A stretch of 64,000 nucleotides of DNA from Ignavibacteriales bacterium (GTDB lineage: Bacteria > Bacteroidota > Ignavibacteria > Ignavibacteriales > Ignavibacteriaceae): positions 1 to 64,000 of the forward strand of contig JADJMD010000013.1 in the NCBI GenBank assembly GCA_016709765.1, read 5' to 3'. The notes under the pieces are model-generated. The model was not told the DNA's origin. It searched no databases and saw nothing but the letters and a program-made list of their open reading frames with translations. The translations under genes and the position numbers were made by a program. This document shows positions 27,140-35,837 of this stretch, one piece after another. Within the stretch, counting starts at the first letter, position 1; the number at the start of each line of letters is the position of its first letter.

Positions 27140-29659
27140 ATGGCGATTCTAAAACCCCTTAAACATAAAGAACTGAAACCAGAAGAACTACGATGGAAAT
27201 GCGATCCAACAATATTTGAGTTTGAATCTACTGAAGATATTGACCCCATTGAAGGGATAATTGGCCAGGAGCGTGCGTTAAAAGCAATCAGAATGGGTGT
27301 GGATTTACGCAGCCCTGGATACAACATTTACATTGCTGGATTATCAGGTTCAGGAAAAGCTACTACTGTAAAAAAAATGTTAGAAAAAATTAGTACTGAT
27401 TGTCCCAGGCTTTATGATTATGCCTATGTAAATAATTTTAAGGATCCTGATCAACCACTGCTTATCAAATTCCATAAAGGCCAGGCCAAAGAATTTAAGC
27501 AAGATCTTAATTCAGCTATTGAAGTTTTAAAACAAAGGATTCCCATTGCACTTGAAAGTGAACTTTATCTATCCCGAAAAAAAAATATTGTTGAGGAGTA
27601 CAATCAAAAAGAACAAGAGTTGATGGAAGCTTTTGATAAGGAGTTGAGAATAAAAGGATTTTCTTTAGGACAAATTAAAGTTGGGGAACAGATTAGACCT
27701 GATATTATTCCTTTAATTGATAATCAACCAATTCCTGTTTTTCAATTAGAAGAACTTATAAAACAAAAAAAATTAACCAAAGAGGATGCACAGAAAATTA
27801 TTCTTGACTACAACGAGCAGCAACCAAAGCTACAAATCGTTTTTAAAAAAGGATTAAAGATCAGCCAAGAGTTTCAGGAAAAACTACAGAAGCTTGAAAA
27901 AGAAAGCGCAGAGGTTATAGTTCGCGGCATATTTGAGGGATTAAAAGAAAAATATAATTCTAATTCTGCTCTAGAACACCTAACCATAGTTGAAGAAAAT
28001 ATTTTAGACAATGTTCAAATATTTAAAGGTATAAAATCAGAAGGAGAAATTACGCAGGAAGGATTAATAATAGATTATTTTCGAGAATATGATTTGAATA
28101 TAATTCTTGATAATACCGAAACAAATGAATGCCCTGTTATTGTAGAAACTAATCCAACATACACAAACTTATTTGGTACGATAGAAAAAGTTAGCGATGG
28201 CAAAGGAAACTGGTACAGCGATTTTACAAATATTAAAGCGGGATCGATGTTGCGTGCAAACGGTGGATATTTAGTTTTAAACGTAATGCACTTGTTTGAA
28301 GAACCCGGTGTATGGAAATCTTTAAAACGCATACTTACATACAGCAAGTTAGAAATACAGGAATCTCCACATCAGTTTTCAATGTCATCATCATCACTAA
28401 AACCACAACCAATTGATATAGATACAAAGGTTATTTTGATTGGTAGTCAAATGATATACGCATATTTAAGTGAACGTGAGTATGATTTTAAGAAAATGTT
28501 TAAAGTAAAAGCTGATTTTGATTATGAAATTGTTAGAAGTGATAGTGTTATTAAAGAATATGTCCAGGTTATCAAAAAATTAATCAAACAAGAAAAACTG
28601 AAAGAGTTTGATAAATCAGCGATTGCACAACTTTTAGAAATTAGTGCAATAATGGCAGGTAGACAGAGCAAACTAACATTACGCTTTTCTCAAATTGCAG
28701 ACATCGCTCGCGAGGCAAGTTTTTGGGCCTCGGATGATGGTTTTAATATTGTATCTGCCGCACATGTGGAAAAGGCATACCAGTTTGCACGTGAAAGACA
28801 TGGAATGCTTGAAGATAAAGTAACTGAAATGTTTGAGAATAAAACTTTCTTGATTGATACGGATGGAGAAAGAGTTGGACAAATAAATGCCTTAGCAGTT
28901 TACAATGCAGATTTTTATTCGTTCGGAAGACCAACAAGAATTACAGCAACTGTTTCTTTAGGAAGCGGCACCATAATTAACGTAGAGCGCGAAGCAGGAA
29001 TGAGTGGTAGACACTACAACAAAGGTGTACTAATTATTTCCGGATATTTCAGAGAAACTTTTGGACAAGATCAACCATTATCATTTAATGCTAATCTTGT
29101 GTTTGAACAATCTTACGGAATGGTTGATGGAGACAGCGCTTCGTGTACAGAGATATTTGCACTACTTTCCACATTATCAGGATTACCAATCAAGCAATCA
29201 TTAGCCGTTACAGGCTCGTTAAATCAAAAAGGTGATGTTCAACCAATTGGTGGAGTTAATGAAAAGATAGAAGGCTTTTTTGATATTTGTAAGTTGAATG
29301 GATTTACAGGAAATCAAGGTGTTATTATTCCAATCCAAAATGTTAAAGATCTTATGCTGCGCGAAGATGTGATAGCCGCTGTACGAAAAGGTGTTTTTCA
29401 TATTTATCCAATAACGCGCGTGGAAGAAGGAATTGAAATTCTTACAGGTATAAAAGCTGGAACTAAAACTGAAAAAGGTTATGAAGAAGGTTCTGTTTTT
29501 TATAAAGTAGAAAATAAGATAAAAGAGTTATATGCTAAATCGCGTTCAATAAAAGTCAATAATTCGGAAGAACTAATAAGGAAGAAATCCACCAATATCA
29601 AAAAGAAACCAACAACAAAAAAAAGTGAGAATAATAATCCACGGAAAAGAATTAAATAA
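27140..29659 (+). CDS. Lon-like ATP-dependent protease (LonB/YcbZ type)
   Basis: Cytosolic AAA+ serine-lysine protease of family S16, 839 residues. Walker A is AGLSGSGKATT with K73. A long helical insert follows, then an AAA module with GGYLVLNVMHLFEEPGVWK as the Walker B region. The Lon catalytic dyad is visible: S666 in DGDSASCTE and K709 in GGVNEKIEGFF, 43 residues apart, the same spacing as in E. coli Lon. The domain layout fits the LonB/YcbZ-like putative ATP-dependent protease group rather than classic LonA, which has an N-terminal substrate domain. The stop overlaps the pyruvate kinase start by one base (TAATG), showing translational coupling. The tail is very basic (KKKPTTKKSE and similar). 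Confidence 0.9.
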   Translation: MAILKPLKHKELKPEELRWKCDPTIFEFESTEDIDPIEGIIGQERALKAIRMGVDLRSPGYNIYIAGLSGSGKATTVKKMLEKISTDCPRLYDYAYVNNFKDPDQPLLIKFHKGQAKEFKQDLNSAIEVLKQRIPIALESELYLSRKKNIVEEYNQKEQELMEAFDKELRIKGFSLGQIKVGEQIRPDIIPLIDNQPIPVFQLEELIKQKKLTKEDAQKIILDYNEQQPKLQIVFKKGLKISQEFQEKLQKLEKESAEVIVRGIFEGLKEKYNSNSALEHLTIVEENILDNVQIFKGIKSEGEITQEGLIIDYFREYDLNIILDNTETNECPVIVETNPTYTNLFGTIEKVSDGKGNWYSDFTNIKAGSMLRANGGYLVLNVMHLFEEPGVWKSLKRILTYSKLEIQESPHQFSMSSSSLKPQPIDIDTKVILIGSQMIYAYLSEREYDFKKMFKVKADFDYEIVRSDSVIKEYVQVIKKLIKQEKLKEFDKSAIAQLLEISAIMAGRQSKLTLRFSQIADIAREASFWASDDGFNIVSAAHVEKAYQFARERHGMLEDKVTEMFENKTFLIDTDGERVGQINALAVYNADFYSFGRPTRITATVSLGSGTIINVEREAGMSGRHYNKGVLIISGYFRETFGQDQPLSFNANLVFEQSYGMVDGDSASCTEIFALLSTLSGLPIKQSLAVTGSLNQKGDVQPIGGVNEKIEGFFDICKLNGFTGNQGVIIPIQNVKDLMLREDVIAAVRKGVFHIYPITRVEEGIEILTGIKAGTKTEKGYEEGSVFYKVENKIKELYAKSRSIKVNNSEELIRKKSTNIKKKPTTKKSENNNPRKRIK

Positions 29660-31095
29660 TGGATGCAATATCGCAAACTAATGCAAAGACTAAAATACTT
29701 GCTACTCTCGGTCCAGCAACCCAAGATGTTAATGCAATAAGACAATTAATTTTAGCAGGAATTGATGGGGTAAGATTAAACTTGTCACATGGATCGTATG
29801 ATTTTTTTGAAGAAACTTTTAATTCGGTTCACATCGCCTGCTTAGAAGAGAACACGCCTCTTGCTGTTCTTGTTGATGTTCAAGGTCCAAAAATAAGAAT
29901 TGGAGAATTAGAACAGCCAAGTGTAGAATTAATAACTGGAAATTTCATTGAAATTACGATAGCTGACATCAAAGGGAATGAAAAAATTATTTCTACATCT
30001 TACAAGCAATTAATTGGCGATGCTCAAATCGAAGATCAGATCTTGATTAATGATGGCTTGATACGCCTAAAAGTAAAAACTAAAAAAGAAAAATCACTAG
30101 TTTGTGAAATCATAAATGGTGGAACTTTAACACCTAAAAAAGGAATGAATCTTCCAGGAATGAATTTATCTACTCCTTCAATAACTGAAAAAGATTTTAA
30201 AGACCTGGAATTTGTGATTAAACATCGTGTTGACTATATCGCATTATCATTTGTTAGAAGCGCAAATGACGTGGTTGAACTAAAAAAATGGCTGGCTGAA
30301 AAAGGAAAAAACATTCCCGTAATTGCAAAAATTGAAAAGAAGGAAGCCGTTGATAACCTTTTTGAAATAATTTTAGCCGCCGATGGAATAATGGTTGCCA
30401 GAGGAGATTTAGGTGTTGAGCTACCCCCACAAGAAGTACCTGTGCTGCAAAAATCAATTATTCGGCAGTGCAATGCGATGGGTAAACTTGTAATAACGGC
30501 AACACAAATGTTAGAGTCGATGATTAACTCACCGGTTCCAACACGCGCAGAGGCTTCGGATGTTGCTAACGCGGTATGGGATGGAACTGACGTTGTGATG
30601 TTAAGTGCTGAAACTTCCGTGGGAAAATTTCCGTTTCACACAGTTCAAATTATGAACGATATTATTAAGAATGCAGAACAGCACGATGAAGACAGAGTCA
30701 ACAATTATTTTATTTCTCCAGATAGTCTTCAGGAAAAACTTTTTGATTCAGTCGGTAAAGCGATTGTTGAAATAAGTAAACAAATTAATGCTCAGGCAAT
30801 TGTTGTTTTTACTTTTGAGGGACGAACCGCTAGAATAATTTCTAAGTATAAGCCGGAATCAAAAATTATCGCAATATCAAATAGTTTTGAAACAATGAAT
30901 AATCTTTGTTTACGATGGGGTGTTACATCAGTTTACAGAGAAAAAATTGATAAAGAACACCTGGCAATTGATGACGCTAAAGAATTAATACTTAATTCCG
31001 GACTTGCTAAAAAAGGTGATCTTGTTATCTTTACGGCTGGTGCACCCTATTCAGAAAAAAGCAGAGCAAATTGGCTAAGATTTGAAGTATTATAG
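29659..31095 (+). CDS. pyk: Pyruvate kinase
   Basis: Last step of glycolysis, transferring phosphate from phosphoenolpyruvate to ADP. 478 residues: KILATLGPAT, GVRLNLSHGSYDF with the conserved phosphate-binding residues, the ALSFVRSANDVVELKKW block, PVIAKIEKKEAVDN with the catalytic lysine, MVARGDLGVELPPQEVP, TATQMLESM and VMLSAETSVGKFP. The C-terminal domain is present (VVFTFEGRTARIISKYKP). The gene starts inside the Lon-like stop and is followed five bases on by the radical SAM gene, so the three form one transcription unit. Confidence 0.95.
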   Translation: MDAISQTNAKTKILATLGPATQDVNAIRQLILAGIDGVRLNLSHGSYDFFEETFNSVHIACLEENTPLAVLVDVQGPKIRIGELEQPSVELITGNFIEITIADIKGNEKIISTSYKQLIGDAQIEDQILINDGLIRLKVKTKKEKSLVCEIINGGTLTPKKGMNLPGMNLSTPSITEKDFKDLEFVIKHRVDYIALSFVRSANDVVELKKWLAEKGKNIPVIAKIEKKEAVDNLFEIILAADGIMVARGDLGVELPPQEVPVLQKSIIRQCNAMGKLVITATQMLESMINSPVPTRAEASDVANAVWDGTDVVMLSAETSVGKFPFHTVQIMNDIIKNAEQHDEDRVNNYFISPDSLQEKLFDSVGKAIVEISKQINAQAIVVFTFEGRTARIISKYKPESKIIAISNSFETMNNLCLRWGVTSVYREKIDKEHLAIDDAKELILNSGLAKKGDLVIFTAGAPYSEKSRANWLRFEVL

Positions 31096-31100
31096 CAACA

Positions 31101-32126
31101 ATGATTAAAAACGAAATGAAAGAAGCCCTATGGTGGCACAATATTGATCGGAATAAAATTTTGTGTACCCTGTGCCCGCGCTATTGTGAAATTGGCCAAG
31201 GCCAATCAGGTTTCTGTTACATTCGTCAAAACATCGATGGGGAATTATTTACTTTAGGATATGGTAAGCCGACAGGATTTGTAATTGATCCCATAGAGAA
31301 AAAGCCCTTAAATCATTTTCTTCCTTCCTCAAAAATTTTAAGCTTCGGGACTGCTGGATGCAATTTAGGATGTAAGTTTTGTCAGAATTGGTCAATTAGT
31401 AAAGCGAAGCTAGATGAAATAAGCTCTTTAACTGCGTCACCAGAAGATGTAGTTATGCTTGCAAAAAAATATTCAACTCCATCAATTGCTTTTACTTATA
31501 ATGATCCAACAATATTTGGTGAATATGTGATTGATATTTCACAACTTGCGAAGGAAGAAAATATTAAATCAGTTATGGTAACAGCTGGTTACATCGATAA
31601 AGATGCACGCAAAGATGTTTATAGATTTATTGATGCTGCTAATGTTGATTTAAAGGGATTTACAGAAAGGTTTTATTTTAAGAATACAATTTCGCACTTG
31701 GCAGATGTTTTGGATACATTGATATGGCTTAAGAATGAAACGAATGTTTGGATGGAGATAACAACACTACTAATACCAGATGAGAATGATTCTGATGAAG
31801 AAATAAAAAATGAGTGCAATTGGATTCTAAATAATCTTGGAGAAAATGTCCCATTACATTTTACTGCATTTCATCCTGATTTTAAAATGATAAATAAAAC
31901 ACCCACACCACACTCAACATTATTACGAGCAAAAGATATCGCAACTAAAATGGGAATCAACTATTGCTATGTTGGAAATGTAAATGATATAAAAAATCAA
32001 TCTACATACTGCGCAAAATGCGGAAGTTTATCAATCGAAAGAAATTGGCATGAAACAAAAATCGTTAATTTGGAAAATGATAAGTGTATAAAATGCGGGA
32101 ATAAATTGCCCGGAATATATTCATAA
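31101..32126 (+). CDS. amrS: AmmeMemoRadiSam system radical SAM enzyme
   Basis: Radical SAM protein of 341 residues. The [4Fe-4S]-binding motif is CNLGCKFCQNWS (CxxxCxxC), preceded by SFGTAGC. An N-terminal cysteine set (CTLCPRYCEIGQGQSGFC) and a C-terminal zinc-ribbon-like set (YCAKCGSL, KCIKCGN) frame the domain, as is typical of AmrS (also annotated PflA-like). In other genomes it occurs with Memo and AMMECR1 proteins, but neither is adjacent here. The reaction is not given by the sequence. It lies between pyk and an SDR gene on the same strand. Confidence 0.85.
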   Translation: MIKNEMKEALWWHNIDRNKILCTLCPRYCEIGQGQSGFCYIRQNIDGELFTLGYGKPTGFVIDPIEKKPLNHFLPSSKILSFGTAGCNLGCKFCQNWSISKAKLDEISSLTASPEDVVMLAKKYSTPSIAFTYNDPTIFGEYVIDISQLAKEENIKSVMVTAGYIDKDARKDVYRFIDAANVDLKGFTERFYFKNTISHLADVLDTLIWLKNETNVWMEITTLLIPDENDSDEEIKNECNWILNNLGENVPLHFTAFHPDFKMINKTPTPHSTLLRAKDIATKMGINYCYVGNVNDIKNQSTYCAKCGSLSIERNWHETKIVNLENDKCIKCGNKLPGIYS

Positions 32127-32145
32127 TTTTTAAGTAGGATACAAT

Positions 32146-32916
32146 ATGTTAAATCTTGAAAATAAGACTGTATTTATAACAGGTGCTTCATCTGGAATTG
32201 GAAAATCTTGTGCTATTGAGTTTGCAAAACTAAAAGCAAATCTAATATTATCAGCGCGAAGATTAGATAGATTGAAAATTCTAGCTGATGATCTTGAAAA
32301 GGAATATCAAATAAAAGTAAAAAGTCTTGAAGTTGATGTGCGAAAGTTTGAAGATGTACAAAATAAATTTGAATCATTAGAATCGGAATGGAAGCAAATT
32401 GATATTCTTGTTAACAATGCAGGTTTAGCACGAGGTTTCGAGAAAGTTTATGAGGGAAACCTTTCTGATTGGGATGAAATGATCGATACAAATTTAAAAG
32501 GATTACTAAATGTAACTCGTGTGGTCTCACCAATAATGGTGGAAAAACAAAGCGGACATATTATAAATATCGGATCAACTGCCGGGCACGAAGTTTATAC
32601 ATACGGCAATGTTTATTCAGCTACTAAATTTGCAGTTAAATCTTTAACACAATCTTTTCGGTTAGATCTGCTTGATAAAGGTATAAAGGTTAGCAGTGTT
32701 GATCCAGGGATGGTACAAACAGAGTTTAGTAAAGTAAGATTTTCTGGGGATGAACAAAGAGCCGAACAAGTTTATAAAGGTCTCACGCCGCTTTCACCAA
32801 ATGATGTTGCTGAAGCAGTTGTATTTTGTGCAACACGTCCAAAAAATGTAAATATTAATGAAGTGATACTCACTCCAATTCAACAAGCTTCATCAACACA
32901 AGTTTACAGAAAATAA
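32146..32916 (+). CDS. Short-chain dehydrogenase/reductase (YdfG-like)
   Basis: NAD(P)-dependent oxidoreductase of the classical SDR family, 256 residues. Cofactor motif TGASSGIGKS at 11-20, VNNAGLARG, catalytic Ser in INIGSTAGHEVY, and YSATKFAVK with the catalytic Tyr and Lys. The C-terminus (VNINEVILTPIQQASS) resembles the 3-hydroxy acid dehydrogenase YdfG group, which acts on serine, threonine and similar 3-hydroxy acids; the real substrate here is not known. AGTAGGA lies before the start. A terminator follows 3 bases after the stop, ending the lon-pyk-amrS-SDR unit. Confidence 0.88.
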   Translation: MLNLENKTVFITGASSGIGKSCAIEFAKLKANLILSARRLDRLKILADDLEKEYQIKVKSLEVDVRKFEDVQNKFESLESEWKQIDILVNNAGLARGFEKVYEGNLSDWDEMIDTNLKGLLNVTRVVSPIMVEKQSGHIINIGSTAGHEVYTYGNVYSATKFAVKSLTQSFRLDLLDKGIKVSSVDPGMVQTEFSKVRFSGDEQRAEQVYKGLTPLSPNDVAEAVVFCATRPKNVNINEVILTPIQQASSTQVYRK

Positions 32917-32918
32917 AG

Positions 32919-32943
32919 AAAGGAGGATTTTTTTCCTCCTTTT
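32919..32943 (+). terminator. Rho-independent terminator after SDR gene
   Basis: 9-bp stem AAAGGAGGA / TCCTCCTTT with a T6 loop, followed by pyrimidine-rich sequence. It may also serve the convergent Sua5/YciO gene. Confidence 0.75.
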
Positions 32944-32958
32944 CCTCCAGGTAAAAAA

Positions 32959-33570
32959 CTATCTGAATAAACTTACATCTCCTGCACCCTCTCTTATAAT
33001 TTCGGGTTCTTCTCCACTTAAATCTACAACGCTTGAAGGTTCAAAACTCATAGAGCTAGAAGCAAGCATCAGATCTATACGAGAATTAAAAATGTTTTTA
33101 ATTTCAAATGGATCAAATAATGGTTCGCCAAGTCTTGTGGTTGCACTTGTACTTGCAATCGGATTACCTAACTCCTTTACGATTTGCATAGTAACAGAAT
33201 GATCTGGAACTCTTATTCCAACAGTTTTTCTTTTGCTCCATAATTTTTTAGGTATAACTCTGGCGGCTGGTAAGATAAATGTGTATGGACCGGGTAAAAG
33301 ATGTTTCATTGTTCGATAAGCGTAATCAGAAACTTTAGCATATTTTGAAATGTCTTTCAAATCAGAGCAGATAAAACTAAACAACTTTGTATCGGTTTCA
33401 TTTTTTAGAGCAAGAATTTGTTCAATTCCTTCCCTGTTAAATAAATCGCATCCGAGCCCATAATAAGTGTCAGTGGGAAAAATAATGATGCCACCACTCT
33501 TCAAGACGTCAACAGCTTTGCTAATAAATCTTATTTGTGGCGTTTGTGGATGTAGCTCGAAAAATTCCAT
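32959..33570 (-). CDS. Sua5/YciO/YrdC family protein
   Basis: 203-residue protein of the family that includes L-threonylcarbamoyladenylate synthase (tRNA t6A synthesis) and the less understood YciO. The core IIFPTDTYYGLGCDLFN, LPGPYTFILPA and VGIRVPDH are clear. Two features lean towards YciO: LKNETDTKLFSFIC replaces the KRP motif typical of TsaC, and the SxN ATP/threonine motif reads ASTSATTRLGE. Activity in t6A synthesis is therefore uncertain. It is convergent with the SDR gene and has about 220 bases before rpmB. Confidence 0.8.
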   Translation of the reverse strand: MEFFELHPQTPQIRFISKAVDVLKSGGIIIFPTDTYYGLGCDLFNREGIEQILALKNETDTKLFSFICSDLKDISKYAKVSDYAYRTMKHLLPGPYTFILPAARVIPKKLWSKRKTVGIRVPDHSVTMQIVKELGNPIASTSATTRLGEPLFDPFEIKNIFNSRIDLMLASSSMSFEPSSVVDLSGEEPEIIREGAGDVSLFR

Positions 33571-33791
33571 AATTAATTTCGTTTTTCAGATTTCTTAAAA
33601 TTTAATGCAAAAATAGCCTTTCTAAATACAAAATCAACCTAATTAAGGATAAACTGTTGCCAAACTTAATAATTATTTTTGTAGGGCATTTATAAAAATT
33701 TCTATAGATATTCTTTAGTTTTTTAGGATGATTTATATATATTTACTGCTCTAAAATTTGAAATGTATTTATTTTAAGGAGTTATAAAGCT
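33571..33791. other. Intergenic region upstream of rpmB
   Basis: Divergent control region, AT-rich. AAGGAG lies 11 bases before the rpmB start. It holds the sequence AAGGATAAACTG-TTGCCAAAC (33646-33665), nearly the same as one at 22171-22187. No tRNA or riboswitch was recognised. Confidence 0.4.
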
Positions 33792-34031
33792 ATGGCTAGA
33801 AGATGCCAAGTAACAGGTGTAAGTCCGGTAGCCGGAAATCACATATCGCACGCACACAATCATACAAAGACTAGATTTTTACCAAACCTTCAGAAAAAAA
33901 GAATTTGGGTTCAAGAATTAAATAGATTTGTTACTATTAAACTTACAACGAGTGCGATAAAAACTATAAGTAAAAAAGGCACGGCACATATTGCAAAACT
34001 TGTAAGTGATAAAAAAATTAAAGTTAGATAG
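33792..34031 (+). CDS. rpmB: 50S ribosomal protein L28
   Basis: Small basic large-subunit ribosomal protein, 79 residues: MARRCQVTGVSPVAGNHISHAHNHTK, then RFLPNLQKKRIWVQE and a C-terminal KGTAHIAKL segment, all diagnostic of L28 (read as adjacent blocks). Only one cysteine (C5) is present, so it is not the CxxC zinc form. It has a good upstream AAGGAG and stands alone; rpmG is not adjacent. A symmetrical terminator separates it from the convergent rplI. Confidence 0.95.
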   Translation: MARRCQVTGVSPVAGNHISHAHNHTKTRFLPNLQKKRIWVQELNRFVTIKLTTSAIKTISKKGTAHIAKLVSDKKIKVR

Positions 34032-34055
34032 GCTAGCTAAAAAGATTAGGTATAA

Positions 34056-34085
34056 AAAAAGGGAATCCGATTGGATTCCCTTTTT
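34056..34085. terminator. Bidirectional terminator between rpmB and rplI
   Basis: Perfect 13-bp stem AAAAAGGGAATCC / GGATTCCCTTTTT with a GATT loop. The A run and T run at its ends make it a terminator in both directions for the convergent rpmB and rpsF-ssb-rpsR-rplI units. Confidence 0.92.
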
Positions 34086-34105
34086 AATTTTAAACAAATT
34101 TATTA

Positions 34106-34549
34106 TTACTCTCGAACAACCCATACTTTAATTTTAGCATTAACACTCTGGTGGATTTTTACACTTACACCATAAATGCCAAGAGCCTTAATTGGTTCTT
34201 CAATTTCAACTTTTCTTTTGTCTATATCATGACCCTTTTCCTTAAGTGCATCTGCAATCATTTGTGTTGTTACGGTTCCAAAGATTTTATCCTCTTCACC
34301 AACTTGAACAGGTATTGTTACCGATACTGTTTCAAGTTCAGCAGCAAGAGTTTCAGCGGCTTTTAGTTCTTGCAAATTGCGTTTTTCAACTGATTTCTTT
34401 TCTTCTTCAAGAGCTCTCATATTGCCTTTCAGTGCAATATAAGCTAACCCTCTAGGTAAAAGAAAGTTTCTTGCATAACCAGCCTTTACATCAACAACTT
34501 CGCCTATTTTGCCTAAGGTTTCAAAGTCTTGTCTTAAGATTACTTTCAT
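34106..34549 (-). CDS. rplI: 50S ribosomal protein L9
   Basis: Large-subunit protein of 147 residues with the two-domain L9 layout: MKVILRQDFETLGKIGEVVD and GYARNFLLPRGLAYIA in the N-domain, a long charged connecting helix (EEEKKSVEKRNLQELK) and a C-domain with VGEEDKIFGTVTTQMIADAL. Last gene of the rpsF-ssb-rpsR-rplI operon, 22 bases after rpsR. Confidence 0.96.
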   Translation of the reverse strand: MKVILRQDFETLGKIGEVVDVKAGYARNFLLPRGLAYIALKGNMRALEEEKKSVEKRNLQELKAAETLAAELETVSVTIPVQVGEEDKIFGTVTTQMIADALKEKGHDIDKRKVEIEEPIKALGIYGVSVKIHQSVNAKIKVWVVRE

Positions 34550-34571
34550 TTTTTCTCCAGCTATTTTTTAA

Positions 34572-34808
34572 CTATCTAACTGTATCCGAAACATAGGGCA
34601 AAAGAGCCATGTGTCTTGCACGTTTAATAGCCACAGCTAATTCACGTTGATACTTTGAACTGGTTCCGGTTATTCTTTTAGGAATAATCTTACCCTGTTC
34701 GGTGGTAAATTTCTGTAAAAGTTTTACATCTTTATAATCGATATATTTAATACCGTTTTGAGTAAACCTACAGACTTTTTTTGTTTTAACTTCTTTCTTC
34801 ATTTCCAT
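34572..34808 (-). CDS. rpsR: 30S ribosomal protein S18
   Basis: Small-subunit protein of 78 residues: KKVCRFTQNGIKYIDYKDV, LLQKFTTEQGKIIPKRITG and RELAVAIKRARHMALLPY are the S18 signatures. The start could be ATG 34808 or 34802 (MKKEVKT). It overlaps the ssb end by 23 bases, so it is translationally coupled. S18 binds S6 on the ribosome, and their genes share this operon. Confidence 0.95.
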   Translation of the reverse strand: MEMKKEVKTKKVCRFTQNGIKYIDYKDVKLLQKFTTEQGKIIPKRITGTSSKYQRELAVAIKRARHMALLPYVSDTVR

Positions 34809-35292
34809 TACCTGATTGTTTTATTAAACTTGATTCTTCTTCAGATAAAAACTTATCAAAAGAATCCTCTGTATAATCGATTGAATCATCTACTGCAATG
34901 CTAAGATCATCTTCTTCAACTGAACCATTACCATCTGATCCAACCAACCTTTTATTAAGAAATTGGATTCTTCTAGCTTTTATTTCTACTATACTTCTGT
35001 TATGTCCATCCTCGGATTTCCAGCTTCGGCTTTGCAATTCACCATCAACAAGAACTGCAGATCCTTTTCTTAGTCTGTCTCGGCAGCTTTCAGCAAGCTT
35101 ATTCCAAGCAACAACTCCAACATAACAAACATCTTCCTGCCATTGATTTGTACTGTCTTTAAATTTTCTGTTTGAAGCGATAGAAAAATTTACTACAGGA
35201 GTGCCATTTGTTGTTTCTCTAAAAATTGGATCCTTAGTAAGATTTCCGGCTACAATAACATAATTAATTTCCGGCATTTTCAAATCAGCCAT
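34786..35292 (-). CDS. ssb: Single-stranded DNA-binding protein
   Basis: OB-fold ssDNA-binding protein of 168 residues for replication and repair. Core: INYVIVAGNLTKDPIFRET, VNFSIASNR, VGVVAWNKLAESCRDRLRKG and VDGELQSRSW. The unusual part is the tail: it is acidic in the middle (VEEDDLSIAVDD) but ends KFLSEEESSLIKQSGNGNEERS, without the DDDIPF-type tip that recruits partner proteins. The 3' end is read through the rpsR start region, which may have shaped the tail. It may be a ribosomal-operon paralogue with the main SSB elsewhere. Confidence 0.92.
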   Translation of the reverse strand: MADLKMPEINYVIVAGNLTKDPIFRETTNGTPVVNFSIASNRKFKDSTNQWQEDVCYVGVVAWNKLAESCRDRLRKGSAVLVDGELQSRSWKSEDGHNRSIVEIKARRIQFLNKRLVGSDGNGSVEEDDLSIAVDDSIDYTEDSFDKFLSEEESSLIKQSGNGNEERS

Positions 35293-35327
35293 TTATAAAC
35301 CTCCAAACTAAATCATTTAGTAATTAT

Positions 35328-35744
35328 TTACTTTTCTTCATTATTAGTGTCGGCCGCTTCTTCAGGGGCTTTAACTTCAACAGCTTCTGTTACTATCTCA
35401 TCTTTGATTGTGGATGAAAGGGTTTTGTTTTTATCAAGCTGCTCAATTGCATCATTATTAAGTTTAAGGGTAACATATCGTAAGATTTGTTCATCTAGCG
35501 AATATATTCTTTCCAACTTTGCAACGATATCACTTGGGGCTTCAAATCTGTAAATGGCGTAATAACCAATTTTACTTTTCTCAACCGGATAGGCAAGACG
35601 TTTGCGTCCCCAGTTATCAAGTTCGCGTATCTGTCCGCCATTGTTAGTTATAACGTCATTAATTCTGGTAAGAATTGAGTCGATTTGCTGATCATCTAAC
35701 GCAGCATTTATCAGAACGGCACTTTCATAAATACCTGTTCTCAT
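35328..35744 (-). CDS. rpsF: 30S ribosomal protein S6
   Basis: Small-subunit protein of 138 residues, first in its operon: YESAVLINAALDDQQIDSIL, GGQIRELDNWGRKRLAYPVEK and GYYAIYRFEAPSDIVAKLER match S6 (read as adjacent blocks). The C-terminus has an extra acidic tail (VEVKAPEEAADTNNEEK). The start is preceded by the strongest ribosome binding site in the window, GGGAGGTGAT. The leader has a hairpin described separately. Confidence 0.95.
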   Translation of the reverse strand: MRTGIYESAVLINAALDDQQIDSILTRINDVITNNGGQIRELDNWGRKRLAYPVEKSKIGYYAIYRFEAPSDIVAKLERIYSLDEQILRYVTLKLNNDAIEQLDKNKTLSSTIKDEIVTEAVEVKAPEEAADTNNEEK

Positions 35745-35776
35745 TTGTATATCACCTCCCTATGGGCATTAAGACC

Positions 35777-35799
35777 CTTACTATTCAAACGAATGTAAG
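35777..35799 (-). promoter_or_regulatory. Hairpin in rpsF leader, possible ribosomal-protein autoregulatory site
   Basis: CTTAC-ATTC / GAAT-GTAAG stem with one bulged base and a 4-base loop, about 33 bases before the rpsF start on the minus strand. Leaders of S6 operons can bind the S6:S18 complex in other bacteria; the known bulge consensus was not identified, so this is only a candidate. Confidence 0.3.
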
Positions 35800-35837
35800 A
35801 GCAGGGTTATTAAATATGTATTAAAAAGCGTCCAAAA

